Of a DNA stretch of 6,845 nt, positions 1-6,845 are shown piece after piece. Source of the stretch: Chitinophagales bacterium. GTDB lineage: Bacteria; Bacteroidota; Bacteroidia; Chitinophagales; UBA8649. The stretch lies in the NCBI GenBank assembly GCA_016777395.1, contig JADHRO010000117.1, forward strand, positions 1 through 6,845, in the 5' to 3' direction. A program made the position numbers and the translations under genes. Each line of letters opens with the position of its first letter. The stretch's first letter is position 1. Below the pieces are notes generated by a model. It was not told the DNA's origin and ran no database searches. It worked only from the letters and a program-made list of their open reading frames with translations.

Positions 1-2
1 AT

Positions 3-2489
3 ACCAATCCGATTCGTACAAGAAAAGATAGAAAAGCCAATTTAGATATTGCTTTCTTCGGCTTGACTGAGAAAGACCTCAAGAAGGAATTCTTTGCAGG
101 AGAAATTGCCGGTTTAGGAAAAACAAGTTTAGAAAATATTATTGTCCATTTGAAACAGGGGTATTGCTCTACGATTGGTTGGCAATATAATTATGTAAGA
201 GATGCCGAGGAGTTAAAATGGCTAAGAAAGAAAATTGAAAACAACCCGAACTTCAAACAATTTGATATTGCGAAGAAAGAATCCATCTTAAGAGAACTTA
301 ATCATGCCGTAGTTTTTGAACAGTTTTTGGGTAAAAAATATATTGGCGAAAAGCGATTCTCCTTAGAAGGAGGCGAAACCACAATACCTGCTTTATTGAC
401 CATAATTGAAACTGCTGCCCGCGCTGAAACCCCAGTAGACGAGGTTGTTATTGGTATGGCCCATCGGGGAAGATTGAATGTTCTTACAAATATATTGGGT
501 AAAACATACGAAGAAATTTTTAATGAATTTGAAGGAAATGAGCCCTTAAAAACCATGGGGGATGGTGATGTTAAATACCACCTTGGTTTTCGATCTACCC
601 ATTTAGCACAGAATGGAAAAGAAGTGCATCTTGAACTTATGCCAAATCCCTCTCATTTGGAAGCGGTATATCCTGTACTTGAAGGATTTACTCGAGCAAA
701 AGCAGATATCATATATAATTCAGAGTACAAACGAATCTTACCCATAATTATACATGGAGATGCTGCTGTTGCCGGGCAAGGGGTCGTATACGAAACCTTG
801 CAAATGAGTAAGTTGCACGGATATCTAACCGGTGGAACTATTCACTATGTGATTAACAATCAAATTGGCTTTACTACGGATTTTGATGATGCTCGTTCTT
901 CTGATTATTGTGATAGTATCGCTAAAACTATTGACGCACCTATTATTCAAGTCAATGGAGATGATGTCGAAGCGGTAATATTTGTAGCTGAACTCGCTGC
1001 AGAGTATAGACAATTATTTAAGAAAGATATTTTCATTGATATGGTTTGCTATAGAAAGCATGGACATAATGAAAGTGATGATCCAAAGTATACGCAACCC
1101 CGTTTATACGCCAAAATCAGTAAACACAAAAACACTAGAGATATTTATTCAGCCAAGCTAGCCGAGCAAGGAGATATAGGAAAGGAATTGGCAAAAAAAA
1201 TGGATAAAGAGTTTTGGGCAGAGTTACAGGATCGTTTAGATCGTGTCAAAGAAAACACTGCTGTTTACAAACCACAACCACCAGAGTTGGCATGGAAAAA
1301 ACTAAGAGCTTCAACTGTTAAAGATTTTCATATTTCTCCAAAAACATCCATCACCAAAACAAAAGCAACTGAAATAATAAAGGCCTTGATTACCTCGCCT
1401 GGTAATTTCACTCCCTTGCGAAAAGTGGCAAAATACCTAGACAACAGAAGGCGGATTATGCAGGATGAAAAATCTATTGATTGGGCTGCTGCAGAGCTCT
1501 TAGCCTATGGGTCTATCCTACAAGAAGGAAATGATGTGCGAATGAGTGGACAAGATGTGAAAAGAGGCACATTCTCTCATCGTCATGCAGTTATTTCTGA
1601 TGAAAAAACTGGCGAAGAATTTAATCGACTAGGACTTATTAATAAGAATCAAGGTGAGTTTAGAATTTACAATTCACACCTCTCTGAATATGCTGTACTT
1701 GGTTTTGAATATGGATACTCTTTAGCCAGTCCAGATTCTCTAGTCATTTGGGAAGCTCAATTTGGCGATTTTTCAAATACCGCACAATGTATTATTGATC
1801 AATTTATTGCCTCTGGAGAGAGCAAATGGAGCAGATGCAGTGGTTTGGTTATGCTTCTCCCCCATGGATATGAAGGACAAGGACCAGAACATTCTAGTGC
1901 CCGTTTAGAACGTTTTCTTCAAATGGCAGCTGAACACAACATAGTGATTACAAATATTACGGACAGTGCCAATTTATTTCATGGTATTCGAAGACAACAA
2001 AAATGGGATTTTAGAAAACCCTTAATTAATATGTCGCCGAAATCTTTACTGCGGCATCCTAGGACATCTTCACCTATTGCGGATTTGTTCAAAGGAACAT
2101 TTAAGGAAATCATAGATGATTCCTCAGTTAAGGATGCTAGTAAGGTCAAACGACTATTACTCTGTTCGGGAAAAGTAGCCTTTGATTTGATTGAAAAAAA
2201 GGAGAATGAGAATCGAGATGATATTGCTATCGTTCGATTAGAGCAATTGTACCCGATTAATGACATGTTCTTAGACCGTATTTTTAATAAGTACAAACAA
2301 GCTGATATAGTTTGGGTCCAAGAAGAACCCGAGAATATGGGCGCATGGCAATATATGCTTAATAGATTCTACAAGACAAGAACTATAGAATGTGTAGCAA
2401 GAAAAGTAAGTGCTTCTACAGCTACTGGATACAAGAAACAACACCTCAAAGAACAAGAAGAAATACTAAATAGAGCCTTTAACGGATAA
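3..2489 (+). CDS. odhA: 2-oxoglutarate dehydrogenase E1 component (5'-truncated by window edge)
   Basis: This is the thiamine-diphosphate-dependent E1 subunit of the cytoplasmic 2-oxoglutarate dehydrogenase complex. It decarboxylates 2-oxoglutarate and transfers the succinyl group to the lipoyl arm of E2. About 828 residues are visible. The frame is open from base 3 with family-typical sequence (TNPIRTRK, then LDIAFFGLTEKDL), so the TTG at 63 is internal. Roughly 80-100 N-terminal residues should lie upstream, judged from the usual family length of about 900-930. Active-site blocks match E. coli SucA: GMAHRGRLNVL (His codon 462-464), NPSHLE (His 654-656), the ThDP/Mg motif from HGDAAV (753) to NNQIGFTT (855), CYRKHGHNES (about 1047), and PHGYEGQGPEHSSARLERF (His 1890-1892). 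MSPKSLLRHP and the C-terminal VWVQEEPENMGAW are also typical. The gene ends 10 bases before odhB, so the two are probably one operon. sucA is a synonym. Identity is as good as certain. Confidence 0.97.
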   Translation, partial: TNPIRTRKDRKANLDIAFFGLTEKDLKKEFFAGEIAGLGKTSLENIIVHLKQGYCSTIGWQYNYVRDAEELKWLRKKIENNPNFKQFDIAKKESILRELNHAVVFEQFLGKKYIGEKRFSLEGGETTIPALLTIIETAARAETPVDEVVIGMAHRGRLNVLTNILGKTYEEIFNEFEGNEPLKTMGDGDVKYHLGFRSTHLAQNGKEVHLELMPNPSHLEAVYPVLEGFTRAKADIIYNSEYKRILPIIIHGDAAVAGQGVVYETLQMSKLHGYLTGGTIHYVINNQIGFTTDFDDARSSDYCDSIAKTIDAPIIQVNGDDVEAVIFVAELAAEYRQLFKKDIFIDMVCYRKHGHNESDDPKYTQPRLYAKISKHKNTRDIYSAKLAEQGDIGKELAKKMDKEFWAELQDRLDRVKENTAVYKPQPPELAWKKLRASTVKDFHISPKTSITKTKATEIIKALITSPGNFTPLRKVAKYLDNRRRIMQDEKSIDWAAAELLAYGSILQEGNDVRMSGQDVKRGTFSHRHAVISDEKTGEEFNRLGLINKNQGEFRIYNSHLSEYAVLGFEYGYSLASPDSLVIWEAQFGDFSNTAQCIIDQFIASGESKWSRCSGLVMLLPHGYEGQGPEHSSARLERFLQMAAEHNIVITNITDSANLFHGIRRQQKWDFRKPLINMSPKSLLRHPRTSSPIADLFKGTFKEIIDDSSVKDASKVKRLLLCSGKVAFDLIEKKENENRDDIAIVRLEQLYPINDMFLDRIFNKYKQADIVWVQEEPENMGAWQYMLNRFYKTRTIECVARKVSASTATGYKKQHLKEQEEILNRAFNG

Positions 2490-2499
2490 ACTAAACACT

Positions 2500-3777
2500 A
2501 TGTCAAAAATTATCGAAATGCACGTGCCTAACTTAGCAGAATCAATAACTGAAGTCACCCTTGCTCAATGGTTAGTTGAAGATGGTGACTATGTTGAAAT
2601 TGATCAAGCTATTGTTGAAATGGAAACTGACAAAGCTTCTCAAGAACTATTTGCTGTTCAAAGTGGGCAAGTTAAGTTTGAAGCTGAAGAAGGAGAAGAC
2701 TTAGCAATTGGTGCACTTATCTGCAAAATTGATACTTCTGTTCAAGCAACAGCAAGCGAGAAAGAAGCTCCTCCTGCCGAGGAAAAAGAGGAAGCTGCGC
2801 CTGTCACAAAAGAAGAGAAGAAAGTCTCAGTGACAAAAACATCGCCTCCAAGTCTTGTATCTGGTCATACGTCTCCTGCTGCTGCGAAGATAGCTGCTGA
2901 ACATGATTTAAATACGGGAAACATTATTGGTTCAGGCCCTAGTGGAAGGATTACGAAAGCAGATGTCATAAAAGCTATAGAAAACGGAACAGCAACCATC
3001 CAACAAGGTGCTGCTGCTTTATTAGGATCAGGTAAATCTTTTTCAAGAGAAGAGCGATCAGAAAGAATGTCGCGTTTACGTAAAACTATTTCCGAACGAT
3101 TAGTATTTGCCAAGAATTCAACAGCTATGCTAACCACGTTTAACGAAGTAAACATGGAACCTATTTTGGCAATAAGAAAGAAATATAGAGACCCATTTTA
3201 TAAGAAATATGGAGTAGGCATCGGGTTTATGTCTTTCTTCAGTAAAGCCGTAGCCTTATCCTTAACTAAATTTCCAGCAGTAAATGCTCAACTTGATGTT
3301 GACAAGGGAAATGTAATCTATCATGACTACGTCGATATTTCAATAGCAGTCTCCACACCAAAAGGATTAGTTGTTCCAGTTATACGCAATGTAGAATCAT
3401 TAAGCATGGATGGAATAGAAAAAGAAGTCAAACGATTGGCCGTGCGAGGAAGAGATGGACAATTAACGATGGATGAAATGAGCGGAGGAACATTTACAAT
3501 TACCAATGGTGGTGTTTTTGGGTCATTACTTTCTACTCCTATAATCAACCCACCACAAAGTGCCATCTTAGGTATGCATAAAATTGAAGAAAGACCTGTG
3601 GCTGAGAATGGACAAGTCGTCATTAAAAACATGATGTATTTAGCTTTAAGTTATGACCATAGAATCATTGATGGAAAAGAATCAGTAAGCTTTTTAGTTT
3701 CGGTAAAAGATTACCTAGAAAATCCAGAAACCATGTTATTGGGAGCAGACCCTTTAGACATCTTATTGGGAATGTAA
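2500..3777 (+). CDS. odhB: Dihydrolipoyllysine succinyltransferase, E2 of the 2-oxoglutarate dehydrogenase complex
   Basis: This E2 core subunit takes the succinyl group from E1 on a lipoyl lysine and passes it to CoA, giving succinyl-CoA. The 425 residues have the full family layout. A lipoyl domain spans about 1-78, with the lipoylated lysine at Lys45 in ETDKAS. A flexible Ala/Pro/Glu/Lys linker spans about 80-120. The peripheral subunit-binding domain is at about 122-160 (SPAAAKIAAEHDL, GSGPSGRITKADV). The catalytic domain runs from about 188 to the end. It contains AKNSTAMLTTFNEVNM, FTITNGGVFGSLLSTPIINP and the active-site motif SYDHRIIDG, with His387 and Asp391. The close match to SucB in TTFNEVNM and GGVFGS favours succinyltransferase over the pyruvate (AceF) or branched-chain enzymes. 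The ATG is preceded by A-rich sequence without a Shine-Dalgarno motif, as is usual in Bacteroidota. No E3 gene follows; the operon ends at a terminator. sucB is a synonym. Confidence 0.97.
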   Translation: MSKIIEMHVPNLAESITEVTLAQWLVEDGDYVEIDQAIVEMETDKASQELFAVQSGQVKFEAEEGEDLAIGALICKIDTSVQATASEKEAPPAEEKEEAAPVTKEEKKVSVTKTSPPSLVSGHTSPAAAKIAAEHDLNTGNIIGSGPSGRITKADVIKAIENGTATIQQGAAALLGSGKSFSREERSERMSRLRKTISERLVFAKNSTAMLTTFNEVNMEPILAIRKKYRDPFYKKYGVGIGFMSFFSKAVALSLTKFPAVNAQLDVDKGNVIYHDYVDISIAVSTPKGLVVPVIRNVESLSMDGIEKEVKRLAVRGRDGQLTMDEMSGGTFTITNGGVFGSLLSTPIINPPQSAILGMHKIEERPVAENGQVVIKNMMYLALSYDHRIIDGKESVSFLVSVKDYLENPETMLLGADPLDILLGM

Positions 3778-3792
3778 ATTATTCCTTCAGAT

Positions 3793-3831
3793 AAAAAAGA
3801 CCTAAGCTAAATTAGCTTAGGTCTTTTTTTT
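3793..3831 (+). terminator. Rho-independent terminator of odhA-odhB, possibly bidirectional
   Basis: The arm GACCTAAGCTA (3799-3809) pairs perfectly with TAGCTTAGGTC (3813-3823), leaving a 3-base loop. The stem is extended by six A (3793-3798) pairing with the T tract that starts at 3824. Eight T follow the right arm (3824-3831). It begins 15 bases after the odhB stop. The A tract on the left gives the minus strand the same hairpin-plus-T layout, so it could terminate in both directions, although no minus-strand gene is visible here. Confidence 0.9.
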
Positions 3832-3942
3832 GCCTTATAAACTAAATACACTTACTAAATAAAACATACACCTAAATCATTCATAAGTTATAATTAGAAT
3901 ATTCAATAGACATTCGAGTATTGCTAATTTAAACTTATTGAA

Positions 3943-4929
3943 ATGAATCACCCCATCCCCTACTTGTTCATTGTAATCTTTCTGCTTCAAAGTTGTGATA
4001 AAGAAAATGACGATTTTTCACTTTCGCCCAAAGTTAAATACTCAAAAATTATTACTCAAAAATCGCCTTATACGCACCCCACAGCCCCCATTGGCACTAC
4101 AGTCAATTTCCACCTCTTAGACCGCCGTATAGTCCTAGAAAATTCGAATGACTTTTCAATTCTAATGTGGTCCTTAGCAGATGAAGAAATATCAAAGTTT
4201 GAAAATGACATTGGCTTTACATCCTTAATGGATCTAAAACCCAAAGAGCAAGATATTACCGATATTAAAAAAGTACTGAGTCCAGACGGACTTATACAAA
4301 TCAATCCCTGGGTTTTTAAATTGGACTTTGAAGAACAATTAATCTATGTTCTCCCTGTCACTCATATCAGTCAAATTGATGACCTTAAGGAAAAGCGAAC
4401 AAGCAACTCTAATATTCAAGTTTTTACTTTTATGGATGACGTTTGGCAGCTTTTAGAAGAAGGTGAGGAAAATATTCAGACTGATTCGAATATTAAACGT
4501 TGCCGAGAAGCTAAAGCAAAAAACAAACAAGTATACGCAACAACGAGTATATGCAACTGCACGCCTTATTATTGGCAAAAAACTACTATATCTGTTAGAT
4601 ATAATAAATTCGGCATCTGGGAAACCGTAAAGGCCTTTTACTACACCAATTTCTACAATGTTTATGGTCAATCAAATAATCAATACACCAACTCTAGCCT
4701 CCTTAGTGGAACTATACACTATCATTTTGATGAACGTTGTGGGATAAGCTATTATGGCACACGGATCCTTCCCTCTGGGCAATTTAGTCAAACAAGCTAT
4801 ACCCTGCGCTCCAATAAAAAACCTTTAGAGCGCAATAAATCCGTGGTTAATATGACTGTAAATACAAGCTACATCGTAAGTCCACCCGAACCTGCGCAAT
4901 CGATTAACACCCTACTCAACAATTTCTAA
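3943..4929 (+). CDS. Uncharacterised Bacteroidota-type lipoprotein with a C-terminal Cys-x-Cys-Thr segment
   Basis: This is a 328-residue exported protein that I do not recognise as a named family. The N-terminus (hydrophobic residues 5-15, then LLQSC) is a signal peptidase II lipobox with the lipidated cysteine at Cys18. The mature end, C-D-K-E-N-D-D, is acidic. In Bacteroidota, charged residues just after the cysteine can direct lipoproteins to the cell surface, so surface exposure is possible but inferred. A middle region (about 70-170) contains SLADEEISKFENDIGFTSL and then SPDGLIQINPWVFKLD. From memory this resembles blocks seen in uncharacterised Bacteroidota lipoproteins. The C-terminal part has Cys187, Cys204, Cys206 and Cys266, and is rich in Tyr, Thr and Ser with alternating strand-like pattern (TTISVRY, TIHYHF, SQTSYTL). 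The export class is well supported; the function is unknown. The stop is 3 bases before the next gene, suggesting cotranscription and coupled translation. Confidence 0.85.
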   Translation: MNHPIPYLFIVIFLLQSCDKENDDFSLSPKVKYSKIITQKSPYTHPTAPIGTTVNFHLLDRRIVLENSNDFSILMWSLADEEISKFENDIGFTSLMDLKPKEQDITDIKKVLSPDGLIQINPWVFKLDFEEQLIYVLPVTHISQIDDLKEKRTSNSNIQVFTFMDDVWQLLEEGEENIQTDSNIKRCREAKAKNKQVYATTSICNCTPYYWQKTTISVRYNKFGIWETVKAFYYTNFYNVYGQSNNQYTNSSLLSGTIHYHFDERCGISYYGTRILPSGQFSQTSYTLRSNKKPLERNKSVVNMTVNTSYIVSPPEPAQSINTLLNNF

Positions 4930-4932
4930 ACG

Positions 4933-5718
4933 ATGATTTACAGAGCAATACTTTTAATGTTGATTCCATTAATCACTTCAGCACAGCCAGGGAATTGGCA
5001 AATAGACATAAATACAGGTTTCAATCTATCCTTTAATCAGATGAAATGCTTACAAGGAAATAAAGAAAATATGTCAAACACCATCCGACCAGGTGGCTGG
5101 TGGTCGCTACTTTTTAAATATCCAATCCATGAAAATACGATGATACACACAGGGATAGGTAGCTCAGCATACAAATACCAATACCGTTATCGAATTGATC
5201 AAGGAAATGGAGAAGGTAGCAAAGGGCAGGCTTATATTTGGGAGATTCCTCTTGGAATTGAAAATATATGGAAGAGAGCCTTTATTGAATTTTCATCTGT
5301 CTATGGAATAAAGTACAGCCTCAATCGATTAGGCGCTCCATTTAATTTAGAAAGTACGAGTCAAGTATTCAATCCAAATGGCGAATTAGTTTACGAACAA
5401 CATTTAAGAGAGTTTAGCAATCCTCAAAACAATCATATGGCATCTCTATATGTGACGTCGAAATTGACCTTTAAGCTTAGATCAAGATTTACCCTTGCCA
5501 TAAGTTTAGGCTATAATCAAGGCTTAAACCAACATGAAAGTTTTTTGTTCGAAGCCATCAATATTAAGCCACTTGAAAACAATAGAAAAATTGACCGCTA
5601 TGCATATTCCACAAAAAGAAGCTACTTGCACGCTGGGCTAGTCTTTAACTGTCTGTTCAAAACAAAACAAGAACATATTCCTCAACACACACAAAAACCA
5701 GCGGTTATATCGGACTGA
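4933..5718 (+). CDS. Probable outer-membrane beta-barrel protein
   Basis: The 261-residue product has a Sec signal peptide (MIYRAILLMLIPLITSA) with likely cleavage after Ala17, leaving Gln-Pro at the mature end. The remainder alternates polar and hydrophobic or aromatic residues in strand-length runs separated by Gly/Asn/Asp turns. Examples are WQIDINTGFNLSF (22-34), GWWSLLFKYPI (55-65), MIHTGIGSSAYKYQYRYRI (70-88), AYIWEIPLGIEN (100-111), AFIEFSSVYGIKYSL (116-130), SLYVTSKLTFKL, FTLAISLGYNQGL and YLHAGLVFNCLF (231-242). This pattern and size fit the small 8-10-strand barrels common in Bacteroidota (PorT-like or OMP_b-brl type). Cargo or function cannot be told. After the last strand there is an unusual hydrophilic tail of about 19 residues, and the neighbouring frame carries strand-like sequence past the stop, so a late frameshift is possible (see findings). 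It starts 3 bases after the lipoprotein gene; the two products may act together at the outer membrane. Confidence 0.8.
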   Translation: MIYRAILLMLIPLITSAQPGNWQIDINTGFNLSFNQMKCLQGNKENMSNTIRPGGWWSLLFKYPIHENTMIHTGIGSSAYKYQYRYRIDQGNGEGSKGQAYIWEIPLGIENIWKRAFIEFSSVYGIKYSLNRLGAPFNLESTSQVFNPNGELVYEQHLREFSNPQNNHMASLYVTSKLTFKLRSRFTLAISLGYNQGLNQHESFLFEAINIKPLENNRKIDRYAYSTKRSYLHAGLVFNCLFKTKQEHIPQHTQKPAVISD

Positions 5719-5797
5719 CCATCCCTATTAGTAGAAGTTTGAATGCTAAACAAACTAAAAAAATGCCAAGTCTCAGAAAAGCGAAAATGAGAAAGAA

Positions 5798-5834
5798 TTT
5801 TTTTAAAAAAACATGGAAGAGTAGCATGTATAAT
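5798..5834 (+). promoter_or_regulatory. Weak candidate promoter region: T7A7 tract and TATAAT
   Basis: The 147-base gap before the last gene contains a perfect T7A7 palindrome (5798-5811) and, 17 bases further on, TATAAT (5829-5834), which lies 31 bases ahead of the ATG at 5866. The arrangement resembles an A/T element plus a -10 box. However, there is no -35 match, and the primary sigma factor of Bacteroidota usually prefers a TAnnTTTG-type box. In such A/T-rich DNA this can arise by chance. The last gene may instead be read through from the lipoprotein-barrel pair, since no terminator is visible between them. Confidence 0.2.
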
Positions 5835-5865
5835 GCAAGGCCCCCACTTCCTCAAAATCAAAACC

Positions 5866-6845
5866 ATGAAAAATATATTAATTCTATTTATAAATACCCT
5901 AATCACACTGAATCTTAATGCACAGAACGGAATTTTTATTTATCCAGTAAAATATTTGAACTCGAAAGATATATTGATAAAAACTCCATTTTCGTCTGAG
6001 CAGCATTACCTAAAGCTTGAAGGAGAGTCGAGTATACTCGAACTTACAGAAGGTAATGTCCTTATAGAGAATATTAGCGAAGGTAAAACCTTGACAATTC
6101 TCATAAAATCTACCGAAAACGACTCCATACTCACCAAAATAAGCATTGATAAAAAACAATCGGAAATGCTTCAATTAGACTTACCTATCTATAGAGCATT
6201 ATCTCAGTGGGCAATAGAAGAAAACCAAAGCCAATCATTAAGTGATTTGCTAATTAGTATGCAAAACGAAAACAACATACTCAATGAAGAGATTTTATAC
6301 TTTCTACAGACTTACCTGGACGGTATTCCACAATTTGACCGAGATATTTCTCTATCCAAAAATGTCAAGAATGCTTTTTCGGAATTCAAGCATTCTAAAA
6401 AATTACTGAGTGGTTGTCAATGTGTTCAGTTAAATCATGATGCAGAAATTGCACCTTTAAAACCGAACTCAGGCAACTATCTCAATGGATATAATTACCT
6501 TGATGCTAGCGGACAATTTTCACAAGGCATTAACAATATGACCTATTTTGATAGTAGTTCTCCAAAATGGCACAGATGGTATACCAATGAAAAAGGACCT
6601 GCGCATGACAATTTCCTGAGACAATATGATCAAGGAGGAAGATTTAGTTATGAATGGTCTTCCTTCGGTCAAGATAATTCAGGAAGTCATTCACCAAGTC
6701 TAAACAATGCGAGTATTCTTTTCAACTTCTTTTGTACTGAAATAGGAGAAGAACTTCCTGATGACTGCGGCTGTACCAAAAAGCTTACAATTCTTTATCG
6801 ATATGATACAAAATTTAGCGTAATTGCTTCCAAGCTAAAGCCCCT
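5866..6845 (+). CDS. Secreted protein of unknown function with paired Cys-x-Cys motifs (3'-truncated by window edge)
   Basis: The frame is open from the ATG at 5866 to the window end (326 full codons, no stop), so the C-terminus is missing. The first 19 residues form a Sec signal peptide (MKNILILFINTLITLNLNA) with likely cleavage before Gln20, the A-Q junction favoured in Bacteroidota. An upstream in-frame ATG at 5833 would add 11 residues in front of the signal and is less likely. Residues about 23-100 look beta-rich (IFIYPVKY, KTLTILIKS) and could be a small sandwich domain. Residues about 105-180 look helical. Then come CQC (184-186), SGQFSQ (215-220), the charged and aromatic stretch PKWHRWYTNEKGPAHDNFL (233-251), and ELPDDCGCTKKLTILYRY (296-313) with Cys290, Cys301 and Cys303. 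The paired cysteines suggest disulfides or metal binding in the envelope; that is inference. I do not recognise the family. It shares two short motifs with the lipoprotein two genes upstream. Confidence 0.85.
   Translation, partial: MKNILILFINTLITLNLNAQNGIFIYPVKYLNSKDILIKTPFSSEQHYLKLEGESSILELTEGNVLIENISEGKTLTILIKSTENDSILTKISIDKKQSEMLQLDLPIYRALSQWAIEENQSQSLSDLLISMQNENNILNEEILYFLQTYLDGIPQFDRDISLSKNVKNAFSEFKHSKKLLSGCQCVQLNHDAEIAPLKPNSGNYLNGYNYLDASGQFSQGINNMTYFDSSSPKWHRWYTNEKGPAHDNFLRQYDQGGRFSYEWSSFGQDNSGSHSPSLNNASILFNFFCTEIGEELPDDCGCTKKLTILYRYDTKFSVIASKLKP

Noticed and set aside
63..65. TTG as the start codon of odhA
   Set aside because: The frame is open to the window edge, and the codons before it encode conserved family sequence (TNPIRTRK...), so translation starts upstream of the window.
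302..1013. Minus-strand open frames inside odhA
   Set aside because: They lie antisense to strongly conserved odhA sequence and are explained as shadows of its codons. The same applies to those inside odhB and the lipoprotein gene.
2500..3777. Pyruvate or branched-chain acyltransferase instead of succinyltransferase
   Set aside because: The adjoining E1 is of the 2-oxoglutarate type, and the catalytic domain carries SucB-type blocks such as TAMLTTFNEVNM and GGVFGSLLSTPIINP.
3889..3894. TATAAT upstream of the lipoprotein gene as a promoter
   Set aside because: It sits 48 bases before the start with no -35 match and no Bacteroidota-type TAnnTTTG box. Such hexamers are expected by chance in DNA this A/T-rich.
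3778..3942. tRNA, riboswitch or other structured RNA in the gap after odhB
   Set aside because: Only the terminator hairpin is visible. The rest is unstructured A/T-rich sequence without clover-leaf or conserved-aptamer features.
5833..5865. Upstream in-frame ATG at 5833 as the start of the last gene
   Set aside because: It would place MQGPHFLKIKT ahead of a textbook signal peptide that begins exactly at the ATG at 5866.
5682..5906. Minus-strand open frame over the gap between the barrel gene and the last gene
   Set aside because: The protein has no domain-like pattern, covers the ends of two better-supported plus-strand genes, and has no visible promoter or terminator of its own.

Overview
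The window is A/T-rich and compact. Start sites are preceded by A-rich sequence and have no convincing Shine-Dalgarno motif. Together with the odhA-odhB gene order and the protein style (short signal peptides ending in A-Q, a type II lipoprotein signal with an acidic stretch after the cysteine), this points to the phylum Bacteroidota. I cannot place the genus; a marine or Saprospiria-like member is only a guess.

Positions 1-3777 are core metabolism. The 5' end cuts into odhA, encoding 2-oxoglutarate dehydrogenase E1. It is followed after 10 bases by a complete odhB, encoding the dihydrolipoyl succinyltransferase E2. These are two of the three subunits of the TCA-cycle complex that converts 2-oxoglutarate, CoA and NAD+ to succinyl-CoA, CO2 and NADH. 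The third subunit (E3, lipoamide dehydrogenase) is not in the window. A strong hairpin with flanking A and T tracts at 3793-3831 closes this operon and separates it from what follows.

Positions 3943-6845 hold three same-strand genes for exported proteins of unknown function. The first is a lipoprotein (3943-4929). The second starts 3 bases later and is a likely outer-membrane beta-barrel protein (4933-5718). The third is a secreted protein with a Sec-type signal peptide (from 5866) that runs off the 3' edge and has no stop codon in the window. The first and third share a Cys-x-Cys-Thr segment followed by a Thr-Ile-x-x-Arg-Tyr-(Asn/Asp) strand and, elsewhere, an identical hexapeptide SGQFSQ. 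They may therefore be distant relatives or parts of one envelope system. The barrel gene may carry a late frameshift, because the next frame continues past its stop with what looks like another barrel strand.

I saw no tRNA, rRNA, CRISPR array, insertion sequence or convincing minus-strand gene. The possible novelty is the lipoprotein / barrel / cysteine-pair secreted protein cluster. Its function cannot be read from the sequence alone.
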